From an uncultured Erysipelotrichaceae bacterium (GTDB lineage Bacteria > Bacillota_I > Bacilli_A > RF39 > UBA660), in the NCBI GenBank assembly GCA_902786275.1, contig CADACC010000008.1, positions 1 to 52,171 on the forward strand: a DNA stretch of 52,171 nt. Direction: 5' to 3'. How positions within the stretch are numbered: position 1 is the first letter of the stretch; every line of letters starts with the position of its first letter. The notes under the pieces are model-generated. The model was not told the DNA's origin. It made no database searches and saw only the letters and a program-made list of their open reading frames with translations. This document shows positions 24,133 to 33,762 of this stretch, piece after piece. The translations under genes and the position numbers were made by a program.

Positions 24133-24996
24133 ATGATTATCGTAGTATGTGGACCAACAGCAGTAGGTAAAACAAAATTAAGTGTTATGCTTGCAAAAAA
24201 ATATAATGGAATTATTATAAATAGTGATGCAGTTCAAGTATATAGAAAGATGGATATTGCATCAGCAAAGGTTACTGAAGAAGAAAAAGAAGGAGTAAAG
24301 CATTATCTTTTAGATATTAAAGACTATGATGAGGATTACTCAATATATGATTATCAAAAAGATGCAAGAAAAATAATAGATGAAAATAAAGACAAAACTA
24401 TAATTATGGTTGGAGGATCTGGTTTATACCAAAAAGCAGCTTTGTATGACTATAAACTTGATGAAGAAAGTGAAGAACTAAACACCTTTGATGAACTTTC
24501 AAATGATGAACTATATGAATTAGTTTTGAAAAAATATCCAGAAACAGACGTTCATAAAAATAATAGAAAAAGATTAATTAGACTTTTAAATAAAAAAAGT
24601 ACAAATAATGAAAAATCAAAATTATTATATGATGATGTGGTATTTATTGGCTTAACAACAAATAGAGAAAAACTTTATGATTTAATTAATAGAAGAGTAG
24701 ACAAAATGGTTTCAGATGGTTTAATTGATGAAGCAAAATATTTTTATAATTTAAATCGAAATTGCAAATCTCTCAAAACAACAATTGGTTATAAAGAGTT
24801 GTTTAAATATTTTGATGGAGATTTAACTTTAGATGAAGCTTTAGAGTTAATTAAAAAGAATTCAAGACATTATGCAAAAAGACAATATACTTGGTTTAAC
24901 CATCAAGTGCCAACTATTTGGGTTGAAACAGATTACAATAATTTTAATAATACATTTAATAGTGTTTTAAAAATAATTGAAAATAAAAAGAACTAA
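24133..24996 (+). CDS. miaA: tRNA dimethylallyltransferase MiaA
   Basis: Adds the isopentenyl group to A37 of tRNAs reading UNN codons. 287 residues with P-loop GPTAVGKT at the N-terminus, INSDAVQVYRKMDIASAK, GGSGLYQKA and the C-terminal RHYAKRQYTWFNHQ. The ATG at 24133 follows AGGATGTGA; the upstream GTG at 24124 overlaps that site. B. subtilis also has miaA after mutSL. Confidence 0.95.
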   Translation: MIIVVCGPTAVGKTKLSVMLAKKYNGIIINSDAVQVYRKMDIASAKVTEEEKEGVKHYLLDIKDYDEDYSIYDYQKDARKIIDENKDKTIIMVGGSGLYQKAALYDYKLDEESEELNTFDELSNDELYELVLKKYPETDVHKNNRKRLIRLLNKKSTNNEKSKLLYDDVVFIGLTTNREKLYDLINRRVDKMVSDGLIDEAKYFYNLNRNCKSLKTTIGYKELFKYFDGDLTLDEALELIKKNSRHYAKRQYTWFNHQVPTIWVETDYNNFNNTFNSVLKIIENKKN

Positions 24997-25018
24997 TCTT
25001 TATAGATTAGTTCTTTTA
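24986..25018. terminator. Bidirectional terminator overlapping the ends of miaA and the transglutaminase-like gene
   Basis: AAAAGAACTAATC and GATTAGTTCTTTT pair around TTTATA; both flanking stop codons lie in or beside the stem. Confidence 0.82.
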
Positions 25019-25954
25019 ATATTCCTGATAAATATATTTATCATAATTATGCTCTGTAACTTGAACCTCACCAGCATCAGCTTCCATCATTTCATCAGTA
25101 GTTACAAGAAAATATTTGTGATATAAATAGTTTTGTCCATCTCCAACTGGATCATCCCATGTTAGATCAAGATGTAACCATTTGTTATCTAAATATACTG
25201 CATTCCAAACATGTCCTTCTTCATTAGTATCTCCAACAGGATTATAAGCAATTTTATAATTATTAATATTAAGTTTACTTAATATAATTGCCATTAAATC
25301 AGTATAGCCATTACATGTTGCTAAATGATACTTAAGAGCACCATAAGCTGTGTAAGTATATTTATCTTTATTCTTTTTATAATCAACATCGTATGATGTA
25401 TTATTTACAATATAATCATGTATACTTTCAAGATTTTCTTTAGTACTTTTAGTGCTATCATATGTTTCAGATAGTATTTTATCTATTTCGCTATTGATAT
25501 ATGATATTTGTTCCTTACTGTATAAGTAAGATACTTTAACAATAACCTCACCACGAGAATCAATACTTGTTTTTATATTAGTAAAACTATTATAAGGATG
25601 AACAAAGTTATTTATATTAGATAGGGTAACAGATGATTTACTTAACTCTGCTATATCTTTTTCACAAGATTTATATTCATTAGGGCAGTAGAATGTAAAT
25701 GTTTCCCAGTGATTATCAATAATGCTATAAAATATATTTAAGACATCTTGATAACTAAGTGGTGTATAATCTTTACTTCGTTGAACAAATTTATAATCAG
25801 TATTTTTAGTATATTCATTTCCAGATAAAATAATTAGATCTTGTTTGTTTGTAAAAAAGTTAGTAGCGTATGTAACAATTTTATTATGGTTTATTGCAAC
25901 AAATGTTATAAGGCCTAAACAGATAATTGGTACGATTAATTTTTTCACATTCAT
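25016..25954 (-). CDS. Secreted or membrane-anchored transglutaminase-like protein
   Basis: 312 residues. An N-terminal membrane segment (about 5-22) is followed by an extracytoplasmic part. The transglutaminase-like (cysteine protease fold) core covers about 165-290: ENLESIHDYIVNNTSYD, catalytic Cys in ATCNGYTDLMAIIL, His in EGHVWNAVYLD and Asp in WLHLDLTWDDP. Such proteins act as peptidases or cross-linkers at the cell surface; the substrate is unknown. The ATG at 25954 lies just after AGGATGTG. Confidence 0.88.
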   Translation of the reverse strand: MNVKKLIVPIICLGLITFVAINHNKIVTYATNFFTNKQDLIILSGNEYTKNTDYKFVQRSKDYTPLSYQDVLNIFYSIIDNHWETFTFYCPNEYKSCEKDIAELSKSSVTLSNINNFVHPYNSFTNIKTSIDSRGEVIVKVSYLYSKEQISYINSEIDKILSETYDSTKSTKENLESIHDYIVNNTSYDVDYKKNKDKYTYTAYGALKYHLATCNGYTDLMAIILSKLNINNYKIAYNPVGDTNEEGHVWNAVYLDNKWLHLDLTWDDPVGDGQNYLYHKYFLVTTDEMMEADAGEVQVTEHNYDKYIYQEY

Positions 25955-25969
25955 CACATCCTATAAATC

Positions 25970-25998
25970 ATTTTAACATTAAAAAATGAAGTAAACAA
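25970..25998 (-). promoter_or_regulatory. Sigma-A-type promoter of the transglutaminase-like gene
   Basis: On the minus strand TTGTTT (25998-25993), a 17-base spacer and TAAAAT (25975-25970). It overlaps the rpsT terminator. Confidence 0.5.
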
Positions 25999-26015
25999 TT
26001 GTTACTTCATATTTT
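25981..26015 (-). terminator. Terminator after rpsT
   Basis: ATGAAGTAA and TTACTTCAT pair around the AACAATTG region, followed on the minus strand by a T-run. The stem includes the rpsT stop codon. Confidence 0.75.
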
Positions 26016-26265
26016 TAACTTTTTCATTTAATCTTGATTTTTCTCTAGCAGCAGTATTAGATTTAACTAATCCTTTACTAACAGCTTTATCGATAGTTTT
26101 TTGAACTTCGTTTAATTTTTCAGTAGCTGCTTTTTTATCACCAGCTGCTATAGCTTTGTCACAGTTTCTAATACAATTTTTAACTGTAGCTTTAAGTTCA
26201 TGATTGTTATCAGTCTTTTTAGCTATAGTCTTTACAGCTTTTTTTGAACTCTTAATATTTGGCAT
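26002..26265 (-). CDS. rpsT: 30S ribosomal protein S20
   Basis: 87 residues, helical and Lys-rich. MPNIKSSKKAVKTIAKKTDN and VQKTIDKAVSKGLVKSNTAA, then REKSRLNEKV, are typical. AGGAAGGAG precedes the ATG. In B. subtilis rpsT is also divergent from the gpr-spoIIP-yqxA-lepA-hemW-hrcA series, as here, though no gpr is present. Confidence 0.96.
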   Translation of the reverse strand: MPNIKSSKKAVKTIAKKTDNNHELKATVKNCIRNCDKAIAAGDKKAATEKLNEVQKTIDKAVSKGLVKSNTAAREKSRLNEKVKNMK

Positions 26266-26295
26266 GTCTAGACTCCTTCCTGTAATTCAGTAATA

Positions 26296-26324
26296 ATTCT
26301 ATCAAATTTGTTATTAATTTGCAA
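26296..26324 (-). promoter_or_regulatory. Sigma-A-type promoter of rpsT
   Basis: On the minus strand TTGCAA (26324-26319), a 17-base spacer and TAGAAT (26301-26296). Confidence 0.75.
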
Positions 26325-26415
26325 CTTAAAGTAGAAAAACTTCTATTATTTTTTAAATTCGACAAATATTACATATATGTTGAATTATATTGTATTTGAA
26401 AAGGATAGATTAATT

Positions 26416-27285
26416 ATGAATCATCATAAATTTAAGAAAAAAGTAAAACTTAGAAAAAAATATAAATATTTACTTTATATATTATTAATATTCTTGTTTT
26501 ATTCATATATTAATAAAAACAATAAAATTAATAAATCATTTAAGAAGACATCAAAGGAATATGTGTTTAAAAATATCCTAAATATCAAATCATTAAAAAA
26601 TATAAGTGAAGAAGATAGTCACAAGAGTGTTGAAACTTTTACTATAAAGGAAGATAAAACTGAAAGCCCACTTGTTTATTTATATAACACACATGATACC
26701 GAAAAATATCAAGAAATAAATGGTTTAAACTTTAAACCAAGTATTGTTAATGCAACTGATTACTTAAATGAAAAATTAAATAATGCTGGTATAAGTTCAA
26801 TTCATGAAAAAAGAAGTATGGCAAGTTACTTAGTAGAAAATAATTTAAATTATTCATCATCTTATAAAGCATCAAGATTCTATTTAAGTGATGCAACATC
26901 TAATAATCCTTCCATAAAATATTTGTTTGATATACATAGAGATTCAGGAAAAAAAGAATATACAACTTATTGTAGTGAAAATAAGTGTTATGCAAAATTT
27001 ATATTTTTAATTGGGCTTGAAAATGAAAACTATCAAGATAATGAGAATTTTGCTCTTATTCTAAGCAAAAAATTAAATGAAAAAGTTCCAGGAATATCAA
27101 AGGGAATACTGCAAAAGAAAGGCCCTAAGGTAAATGGGGTATATAATGAAGATTTTTCAAATCGAACACTTCTAATTGAAGTTGGTGGTGAAAATAACAC
27201 AATAGAAGAGGTATATAATAGTTTGGATGTATTATCAGAGGTTTTAATTTCGTTTATAAAGGAGGAAATAAAAAATGGAAGATAA
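26416..27285 (+). CDS. spoIIP: Stage II sporulation protein P (engulfment peptidoglycan hydrolase)
   Basis: SpoIIP is an amidase/endopeptidase that works with SpoIID and SpoIIM in septal thinning and engulfment. 289 residues: one N-terminal membrane helix (about 19-35), a linker, and the hydrolase domain (about 95-289) with VYLYNTHDTEKYQEI, FDIHRDSGKK, FLIGLENENYQDNENFALIL, KVPGISKGI, GVYNEDFSNRTLLIEVGGEN and NTIEEV. It is shorter than B. subtilis SpoIIP (401 residues), mainly before the catalytic domain. I chose the ATG at 26416, after AAAGGAT. Overlaps the next gene by 11 bases. Confidence 0.92.
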   Translation: MNHHKFKKKVKLRKKYKYLLYILLIFLFYSYINKNNKINKSFKKTSKEYVFKNILNIKSLKNISEEDSHKSVETFTIKEDKTESPLVYLYNTHDTEKYQEINGLNFKPSIVNATDYLNEKLNNAGISSIHEKRSMASYLVENNLNYSSSYKASRFYLSDATSNNPSIKYLFDIHRDSGKKEYTTYCSENKCYAKFIFLIGLENENYQDNENFALILSKKLNEKVPGISKGILQKKGPKVNGVYNEDFSNRTLLIEVGGENNTIEEVYNSLDVLSEVLISFIKEEIKNGR

Positions 27286-27607
27286 AAAAGAAAAAATGCA
27301 TCCATTTTTTAAATTATTAATCATTTTATTTTTTATATTTTTTGCTTTTTATATAGCTTTAGTTAGTGGATATTATCCATCTAGAGTTCAAAAAAAGGCA
27401 TTAGTAACTAATGAAAAACTACAAGCTTTTGAAAATGATTTAAATAAGGATGATAACGTTATAAAGAAAACGGGTTATATTGAAGAAGATGTAAATTATT
27501 CAAACTTTGTAACAAAAACAGGAAGTGCACTAACAAATACATTAGGTAAGATAATTGATAAAACATCAAAAGGGATAAAAGATGTTTTTAAATTATTATT
27601 CTGGTAA
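27275..27607 (+). CDS. YqxA-like small membrane protein
   Basis: 110 residues. A Lys-rich start, one membrane helix (about 11-30, FKLLIILFFIFFAFYIALVS) and a C-terminal part with an amphipathic segment TKTGSALTNTLGKIIDKTSK. B. subtilis has yqxA (DUF3679) between spoIIP and lepA, with the same size, single helix and similar C-terminal pattern, so this is probably its counterpart; similarity is otherwise weak. AGGAGG lies within spoIIP, whose end it overlaps, so translation is coupled. Likely a sporulation-related protein. Confidence 0.68.
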   Translation: MEDKKEKMHPFFKLLIILFFIFFAFYIALVSGYYPSRVQKKALVTNEKLQAFENDLNKDDNVIKKTGYIEEDVNYSNFVTKTGSALTNTLGKIIDKTSKGIKDVFKLLFW

Positions 27608-27655
27608 AACTTTTAAAAAAGTCATATTTAAGGTATAATTATCTTGGTGTTAAAT

Positions 27656-29449
27656 ATGAAAAAAGATTTAATCAGAAATTTTTGTATTATTGCTCATATA
27701 GATCATGGTAAATCAACTTTAGCTGATAGAATACTTGAAATTACTAATGCTGTAAGTAAACATGATATGAAAGATCAACTTTTAGACAATATGGATCTTG
27801 AAAGAGAAAGAGGAATAACAATTAAACTTAATGCTGTTTCTCTTAAATACAAATATAATAATGAAGAATATTTACTTAATTTAATTGATACTCCAGGTCA
27901 TGTCGATTTTTCTTATGAAGTATCAAGAAGTTTAGCAGCTTGTGAAGGTGCTATTTTAGTTGTGGATGCAGCTCAAGGAATTGAAGCTCAAACACTAGCA
28001 AACTTATATTTAGCTTTAAGTAATGATTTAAAAATAATTCCTGTTATAAATAAAATAGACTTACCAAATGCTAATGTACCTAAGGTAAAAGAAGAGTTAA
28101 AAAGAGTACTTGGATTCAAAGATGAAGAAATACTTCTATGTAGTGGAAAAACTGGTGAAGGTGTAAAAGAACTGCTTGATGCCGTAGTTGAACGTATTGA
28201 ACCTCCAATTGCTGATGATAATAAAAAAACAAGAGCACTAGTATTTGATAGCTATTTTGACCCATATCGTGGAGTAATTTTATTAGTTAAGGTTGTCGAT
28301 GGTGTTATAAAGGTAAAAGATAACATAACAATGATGGCTAATAAAAGTAATTTTGAAATAATAGAGTTAGGTATTAGAACACCAAATGAAGTAAAACAAA
28401 ATGCTCTTTATTCTGGCGAAGTTGGATGGATTTGCGCAAGCATAAAAGATATATCAAAAGTAAATGTTGGTGATACGATAACATTAACAGATAATCAAGC
28501 AACAGAAGCTTTAGCTGGATATAAACCTATGAAACCAATGGTTTATTCAGGTATATTTCCAATAGAACCAAATCTATTTGAAGATTTAAAAGAAGCACTT
28601 AATAAACTTAAGCTTAATGATGCCGCTTTAACATTTGAACCTGAAACATCTGATGCTTTAGGTTTTGGATTTAGAACAGGTTTCCTTGGTTTACTTCATA
28701 TGGAAATAATTATGAGTAGAATCGAAAGAGAATTTGGAATAGGTATTATTGCAACAAGCCCATCAGTTATATATAAAGTTACAAAAACTGATGGAGAAAT
28801 TTTAGAAATTGATTCTCCAAATAAGATGCCGGATAGAACATATATAAATAAAATAGAAGAACCTTATATATATACAAACATAATTGTTCCATCCGAATAT
28901 ATTGGCCCAATTATGGAACTTTGTCAAAATAAACGAGGAATCTATAAGTCACTTGAATATATTGATGAAGAAAGAGTAAATATTCACTATGAAATACCTT
29001 TATCAGAAATAGTATATGATTTCTTTGATAAACTAAAATCATCAACAAAAGGATATGCATCATTTGATTATGAAGTGTGTGGATATAAAGAATCAGATCT
29101 TGTTAAGATGGATATCTTACTTAATGGAGAAAAAGTTGATGCTTTAAGTTTAATTGTTCATAAAGATTTTGCATATTCAAGAGGAAAAACAATTGTTGAA
29201 AAATTAAGAGAATTAATTCCAAGACAAATGTTCCAAGTCCCAATACAAGCAAGTGTTGGTAGTAAGATTATTGCAAGAGAAAATATATCTGCAATGAAGA
29301 AAAACGTTTTAGCTAAATGTTATGGTGGAGACGTATCAAGAAAAAGAAAACTTCTTGAAAAACAAAAAGAAGGTAAAAAGAGAATGAAAATGGTAGGATC
29401 AGTTGAAGTACCACAAGAAGCCTTCTTATCTGTGTTAAGTGGTGATTAA
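27656..29449 (+). CDS. lepA: Elongation factor 4 (LepA)
   Basis: A translational GTPase that back-translocates or remodels stalled ribosomes. 597 residues. [20 protein letters not shown] (G1), RGITIK (G2), DTPGHVDF (G3) and NKIDLP (G4) are intact, and the LepA-specific C-terminus has [31 protein letters not shown] and [17 protein letters not shown]. The ATG at 27656 follows GGTGTT. TATAAT at 27634-27639 may give it its own promoter. Confidence 0.96.
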   Translation: MKKDLIRNFCIIAHIDHGKSTLADRILEITNAVSKHDMKDQLLDNMDLERERGITIKLNAVSLKYKYNNEEYLLNLIDTPGHVDFSYEVSRSLAACEGAILVVDAAQGIEAQTLANLYLALSNDLKIIPVINKIDLPNANVPKVKEELKRVLGFKDEEILLCSGKTGEGVKELLDAVVERIEPPIADDNKKTRALVFDSYFDPYRGVILLVKVVDGVIKVKDNITMMANKSNFEIIELGIRTPNEVKQNALYSGEVGWICASIKDISKVNVGDTITLTDNQATEALAGYKPMKPMVYSGIFPIEPNLFEDLKEALNKLKLNDAALTFEPETSDALGFGFRTGFLGLLHMEIIMSRIEREFGIGIIATSPSVIYKVTKTDGEILEIDSPNKMPDRTYINKIEEPYIYTNIIVPSEYIGPIMELCQNKRGIYKSLEYIDEERVNIHYEIPLSEIVYDFFDKLKSSTKGYASFDYEVCGYKESDLVKMDILLNGEKVDALSLIVHKDFAYSRGKTIVEKLRELIPRQMFQVPIQASVGSKIIARENISAMKKNVLAKCYGGDVSRKRKLLEKQKEGKKRMKMVGSVEVPQEAFLSVLSGD

Positions 29450-29451
29450 AA

Positions 29452-30537
29452 GTGGCAAAGTCAGTATATATACATATTCCTTTTTGCAAATCAATTTGTT
29501 CATATTGTGATTTTTGTAAGATGTTTTATGTCAAAAAATGGGTTGATAAATATTTAGATAAATTATATGAAGAAGTTGAAAGCATGTATGAAGGTGAGGA
29601 GTTAAGAACTATTTATATAGGTGGAGGATCACCCTCAGCTCTTAATCCTAAAGAATTAGAAAAACTTGGCAAAATAATTCAATTATTTAATTTATCTAAG
29701 AATTGTGAAGTAACTTTTGAGGCTAATATAAATGATTTAAATGATATATATCTAACACACTTAAAAAATATTGGAATTAATAGATTAAGTATTGGTGTTG
29801 AATCATTTGATGAATCAAATTTAAAGCTAATGGGTAGAGAAGCTAGTTTTGATAGTGCAAGCAAAATCATAAAAATGGCTCGAAGTAAAGGGTTCAACAA
29901 TATTAATATAGATTTAATATATGCATTACCTAAAGAAGAATTAAATACATTAAAAGAAGATATTAAAAAAATATTAAAATTAGATCCAGATCATATTAGT
30001 TGCTACTCACTTATACTTGAACCAAATACAAGGATGTTTCTTCATTATAAAAAGACAGTTGATGAAGATTTAGAATATGAAATGTATAAATATATTCAAA
30101 AGAAACTAAGCAAATCAGGTTATGTACATTACGAAGTAAGCAATTATGCTAAACCTAATAAATATGCTAAACATAATTTAGTTTATTGGTTAAATGGAGA
30201 GTACTATGGTTTTGGTCTCGGAGCTTCGGGATATTTGCATCAAGTTAGATATGAAAATACAAGAAGCATGACTAAATATCTAGATGGAAAGTTTATTTAT
30301 AAAAAAGAACTAGTTTCTACTGAAGATGAAAAGAAAAACAGATTAATGTTAAACTTAAGACTATTAAAAGGAATTAACCTTAATGATTGGTTCTTAAAGT
30401 ATAATGAAAATCTTGAAACTAGGGAAGAAATAAAAAAATTAATTAAAGAAAAACTACTAATAGTAGAGAATAATTTTTTATTTATAAACCCCAAAAAACT
30501 ATATATAATGAACGAAATATTACTTCGAATTATGTAA
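29452..30537 (+). CDS. hemW: HemW, radical SAM heme chaperone (HemN-like)
   Basis: 361 residues. N-terminal radical-SAM cluster motif CKSICSYCDFC, then YIGGGSPSAL, IGVESFDESNLKLMGR, NIDLIYALP and SYEVSNYA-like HYEVSNYAKP. This family was long annotated as oxygen-independent coproporphyrinogen oxidase but works as a heme chaperone; no heme genes are near. Starts with GTG two bases after lepA, and the order lepA-hemW-hrcA is conserved, though here about 5 kb of other genes separates hemW and hrcA. Confidence 0.93.
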   Translation: MAKSVYIHIPFCKSICSYCDFCKMFYVKKWVDKYLDKLYEEVESMYEGEELRTIYIGGGSPSALNPKELEKLGKIIQLFNLSKNCEVTFEANINDLNDIYLTHLKNIGINRLSIGVESFDESNLKLMGREASFDSASKIIKMARSKGFNNINIDLIYALPKEELNTLKEDIKKILKLDPDHISCYSLILEPNTRMFLHYKKTVDEDLEYEMYKYIQKKLSKSGYVHYEVSNYAKPNKYAKHNLVYWLNGEYYGFGLGASGYLHQVRYENTRSMTKYLDGKFIYKKELVSTEDEKKNRLMLNLRLLKGINLNDWFLKYNENLETREEIKKLIKEKLLIVENNFLFINPKKLYIMNEILLRIM

Positions 30538-30540
30538 TAA

Positions 30541-30567
30541 AAAATGAACCTTTAGGTTCTTTTTTTA
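30541..30567 (+). terminator. Rho-independent terminator after hemW
   Basis: GAACC and GGTTC pair around TTTA, flanked by A and T runs, ending in seven or more T. Confidence 0.8.
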
Positions 30568-30569
30568 TG

Positions 30570-30599
30570 TTGATTATAAAAGCTTTATTATGTTATAAT
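30570..30599 (+). promoter_or_regulatory. Sigma-A-type promoter of the repeat-protein operon
   Basis: TTGATT at 30570-30575, an 18-base spacer, and TATAAT at 30594-30599; the GTG start is 27 bases downstream. Confidence 0.65.
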
Positions 30600-30625
30600 G
30601 CTATTGATAATAGGAGTGGTTCATT

Positions 30626-32797
30626 GTGGGACAAAAAAAGATTGAAGAAGTAGACAATTTAGAAGATACAATGGTCTTTGATGTAAAAGACTTATCTACT
30701 AAAGAATTAAATGTAATTAAGGAAAAAAATGAAGTAGTTGATTTCACATCTCCTGTTGAAGTGCTTTCAGATATAGATGAGAATAAAAAGGTTAAAAAAG
30801 TAAAAAAAGATAAATCTTCTTCTCCTAAAAAGGATAAAAAGAAAATAAATATATTTTCTAAATTAATTACTTGGTGGACAGGTTTATCATTAATAAAAAG
30901 AATTATTAGTATATTAATTCCTTTATTAGTTTTATCTTTAATACTAGTTTTAGTGTTTAAAAAAGATAAAAGAGATACTAAACCAAAAAGTGAAGATGTT
31001 ATTTTTGAAGCTGATAATTACAGATATAAAAATGGTACTCTTGTATTCTTAGGTGATGGTAATAAAGAATTAGGTAAGTATACATGTAATAATAAAGATG
31101 AAAAGAAATGTTTCGTTGCATACTTAAATAATGAAGATGATTTTACTGGAACTAAATATTTAAATCAAGCTGGAGAAAAAATTAAATTCAGATCAAAAAT
31201 AATCGATGAAAACTATGTATTTGTTGTAGATAATAAAAAAGGTTCTGAAGATGATACAATTTTATATAGTATTAAATCAAAGAGTAATGTTGATGAATAT
31301 AAACTTGTTAAACAAGTTAATTCAAATAAGAATGTTGTTGTTCTTAAAGATAAAGATAATAAATATGGTGTTATAGATTTATCTGAAGCAACACCTAAAG
31401 TATTAATTAATTTTGTATATAATTATGCAGGAATAATTGATAATGAAATGGGCAGTAAATATATTGTCTTAGAGAAAAATGATAAATACTATGTTGCAGA
31501 TTATACAGAAAAACTTCTAAGTGGAGGCCTTAATAATAAAATTGTTGAATATAATGATAACTTCATCGTTACAAAAGATTCAGAAAATAAATATAAAATA
31601 TATAATTATGATGGTAACGAACTTAAAGATGGTTCATTCTTATTTATTAAATTAATCGATATATACTATGCTGTTTTACAAGATAATGGCCTTTATGTAT
31701 TTGATAAAGAAGGGCTTAAATATAATGAAACTCCAATTCCATTATCATCAACAAATTATAATAAAACTAATGTTTATGATGCTAATAATCAGTTAATATC
31801 AAGTGATGTAGCATTTGAAGCCGTATCTGAAGATGATTATGTTTCTATAACTCGTGGTAAAGCAATAGATGCTCTTTCAATTAAAGAAGCACAGGCTAAT
31901 AAAATGCATCCAATATTTAGTTATTATAATGGTATATTATATTTTTACAAAGACACAACAAAGACAAGCGTTTTAGGTAAATATACTTGTAAGAACAAAA
32001 ATACACCAGGTCAATTTGATCACTGTACTATTGCTGCATCAACATCATTTTCTAAAAATGATATGACTAGTGGTTCTAAAACAGGATTTATTAGTTTAAT
32101 TAATAATAGATATGTATTTGTAAGAGATACATTATCATCTGGTGGAATTTACTTATATGATTTAAGTCAAAGCAAAAAACTTGGTCCATATAATGATGTA
32201 GAAGCTATTGATTTAGTTTCTGACAATGAATCTTATAAAAATATTAACGGAGCATATGTAATAGCTAAAAATAATAAAAATCTATATGGATTACTTAGAA
32301 TAAATAATTCAAGTGTAGATGTTGCTCTTGGATTTGATTATTCTGAAATGGAAAAGGAAGGAGATTACTTCTTAGTTAAAAAATCAAATGGTAAATACTC
32401 ACTTTATAATAATAGTATTAATGAAGTAGTTAAAGATATAGATAGTAAGATAGTTGCTTACAATGATAACTATATTACAGCTAAATCTAATCAAGGATAT
32501 AATATCTATAAACATAATGGAACTAAGTTAGACGAAAAAACATATTCTTACATTAAGCTTGAAAGTAACTATTATGTTGGAATATCTTCAAATAATTTAG
32601 GAATATATAAATATAATAATCCTGGAGTAAACCTATTAAAGGTTAATATACCTATTAAGAGTTCTGAAGGAACAAAATATAATAGTTTATTTAAAATTAA
32701 TGCATCATCACTTGGATATGAAGTATCTATAACAGATGGTGAAAATAATAAAACTTATTTATTTGATTCTGAAGGAAATGAAGTTATAGTTCCATAG
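30626..32797 (+). CDS. Membrane-anchored WG-repeat-like protein with a duplicated module
   Basis: 723 residues. A Lys-rich cytoplasmic part (1-90), one membrane helix (about 92-110) and a long outer region of two tandem copies of a roughly 300-residue module. Each copy starts GKYTC, has a second Cys 9-13 residues later, and continues through WG-like beta units (DKDNKYGVIDL, KNNKNLYGLLRI), an EYNDNFIVTKDS/AYNDNYITAKSN segment, YKIYNYDGNEL/YNIYKHNGTKL and a closing YYAVLQDNGLYVF/YYVGISSNNLGIY. Probably a beta-propeller-like surface protein of unknown function. Starts with GTG after GGAGTGG. In an operon with the next gene. Confidence 0.8.
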   Translation: MGQKKIEEVDNLEDTMVFDVKDLSTKELNVIKEKNEVVDFTSPVEVLSDIDENKKVKKVKKDKSSSPKKDKKKINIFSKLITWWTGLSLIKRIISILIPLLVLSLILVLVFKKDKRDTKPKSEDVIFEADNYRYKNGTLVFLGDGNKELGKYTCNNKDEKKCFVAYLNNEDDFTGTKYLNQAGEKIKFRSKIIDENYVFVVDNKKGSEDDTILYSIKSKSNVDEYKLVKQVNSNKNVVVLKDKDNKYGVIDLSEATPKVLINFVYNYAGIIDNEMGSKYIVLEKNDKYYVADYTEKLLSGGLNNKIVEYNDNFIVTKDSENKYKIYNYDGNELKDGSFLFIKLIDIYYAVLQDNGLYVFDKEGLKYNETPIPLSSTNYNKTNVYDANNQLISSDVAFEAVSEDDYVSITRGKAIDALSIKEAQANKMHPIFSYYNGILYFYKDTTKTSVLGKYTCKNKNTPGQFDHCTIAASTSFSKNDMTSGSKTGFISLINNRYVFVRDTLSSGGIYLYDLSQSKKLGPYNDVEAIDLVSDNESYKNINGAYVIAKNNKNLYGLLRINNSSVDVALGFDYSEMEKEGDYFLVKKSNGKYSLYNNSINEVVKDIDSKIVAYNDNYITAKSNQGYNIYKHNGTKLDEKTYSYIKLESNYYVGISSNNLGIYKYNNPGVNLLKVNIPIKSSEGTKYNSLFKINASSLGYEVSITDGENNKTYLFDSEGNEVIVP

Positions 32798-32819
32798 AAA
32801 AGGGGATGAACTAGATAAT

Positions 32820-33725
32820 ATGAAAAAAGCATACTTTTATGGCATGATTTCTTTAATTGTTATATTTGGTTTGTGTGCACTTTTTGGTATGTCAAATCAC
32901 TTCTTAAAGTTTTATAAGCCTGAAAAATTATCTAATTATAAGGCAAAAGAAGAAAAAAAACCTACTAAAAAGGATCCAACACCAGCACCAACTCCTGCAC
33001 CTGATCCTGATCCAGACCCAACTCCAACACCATCAGGTAAAACAGAAGTTGAAGGTTACCAATGTAAAACTAAATCATGTGACATTTTAAAAGATACAAC
33101 AATTATCAATAATAAATACGTATTTATTCAAGATGGTACTGATAATATAGTTTTATGGGATATTCCAGAAAAGAAAGAATATGCAACTTATAAAAAAGTT
33201 ACAAAAGCTGGTCAATCATTTATAACTCAAGATAAAACTGACATGTATGGAGCAATAAAAGTAACAGATAAAGTAGAAAACGTTATTGAACCTAAGTTCT
33301 TATATGTTGAATATAATGAAACTGATAGTCAGTATATGGTAACAACGCAAAGCCATTCATCATATATTGCTGATGTTAATGGTAAACAAATATCTGCAAC
33401 TTACGTAGCACAAATAATGCAATATAACGATAAATATATTGTAACTAGAACAAGTGCTAACCAATATCACGTATTTAACTTTAATAATCAAGAATTCTTA
33501 ACAGAATATGTTAATTCAAAAAGATTATTTATTGAACTTGTTGGTGATTATGTAGGCGTTATAACAGGTGATTATAAGTATATTATTTATGACTTTAGAG
33601 AAAACCAAAAGATAATTGGTGATTTCCAATTAGATGAAGGTGTATCTGATGCAAGAGCTAGAATTAGTGGTAGAAAGATTGAAATCTATCGTGCTAATAA
33701 TGTGCTTAAAACAATAAATTTATAA
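32820..33725 (+). CDS. Membrane-anchored protein with a proline-rich linker and a third copy of the same module
   Basis: 301 residues. N-terminal membrane helix (about 5-24), a Pro/Asp/Thr linker (about 50-74, PTPAPTPAPDPDPDPTPTPS), then a module related to the two in the preceding protein: GYQCKTKSCDIL, KYVFIQDGTDNI, DMYGAIKVTDKV, QYNDKYIVTRTS, YHVFNFNNQEF and YVGVITGDYKYIIYDF. The linker suggests that the module is held away from the membrane in or through the cell wall. Function unknown. Lies 22 bases after its partner. Confidence 0.8.
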   Translation: MKKAYFYGMISLIVIFGLCALFGMSNHFLKFYKPEKLSNYKAKEEKKPTKKDPTPAPTPAPDPDPDPTPTPSGKTEVEGYQCKTKSCDILKDTTIINNKYVFIQDGTDNIVLWDIPEKKEYATYKKVTKAGQSFITQDKTDMYGAIKVTDKVENVIEPKFLYVEYNETDSQYMVTTQSHSSYIADVNGKQISATYVAQIMQYNDKYIVTRTSANQYHVFNFNNQEFLTEYVNSKRLFIELVGDYVGVITGDYKYIIYDFRENQKIIGDFQLDEGVSDARARISGRKIEIYRANNVLKTINL

Positions 33726-33726
33726 T

Positions 33727-33762
33727 AAAAAAGTATTAGCAGTTATTGCTAATACTTTTTTT
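33727..33762. terminator. Bidirectional terminator
   Basis: AAAAAGTATTAGCA and TGCTAATACTTTTT pair around GTTAT, between convergent genes. Confidence 0.88.

Noticed and set aside
26340-26415. Sigma-E or sigma-F promoter for spoIIP
   Set aside because: CATATATG at 26367 resembles a sigma-E -10 box, but no -35 box lies at the right distance.
27620-27645. TCATATT before lepA as a sigma-E -35 box
   Set aside because: No matching -10 box 13-15 bases downstream; a TATAAT there fits a normal housekeeping promoter.
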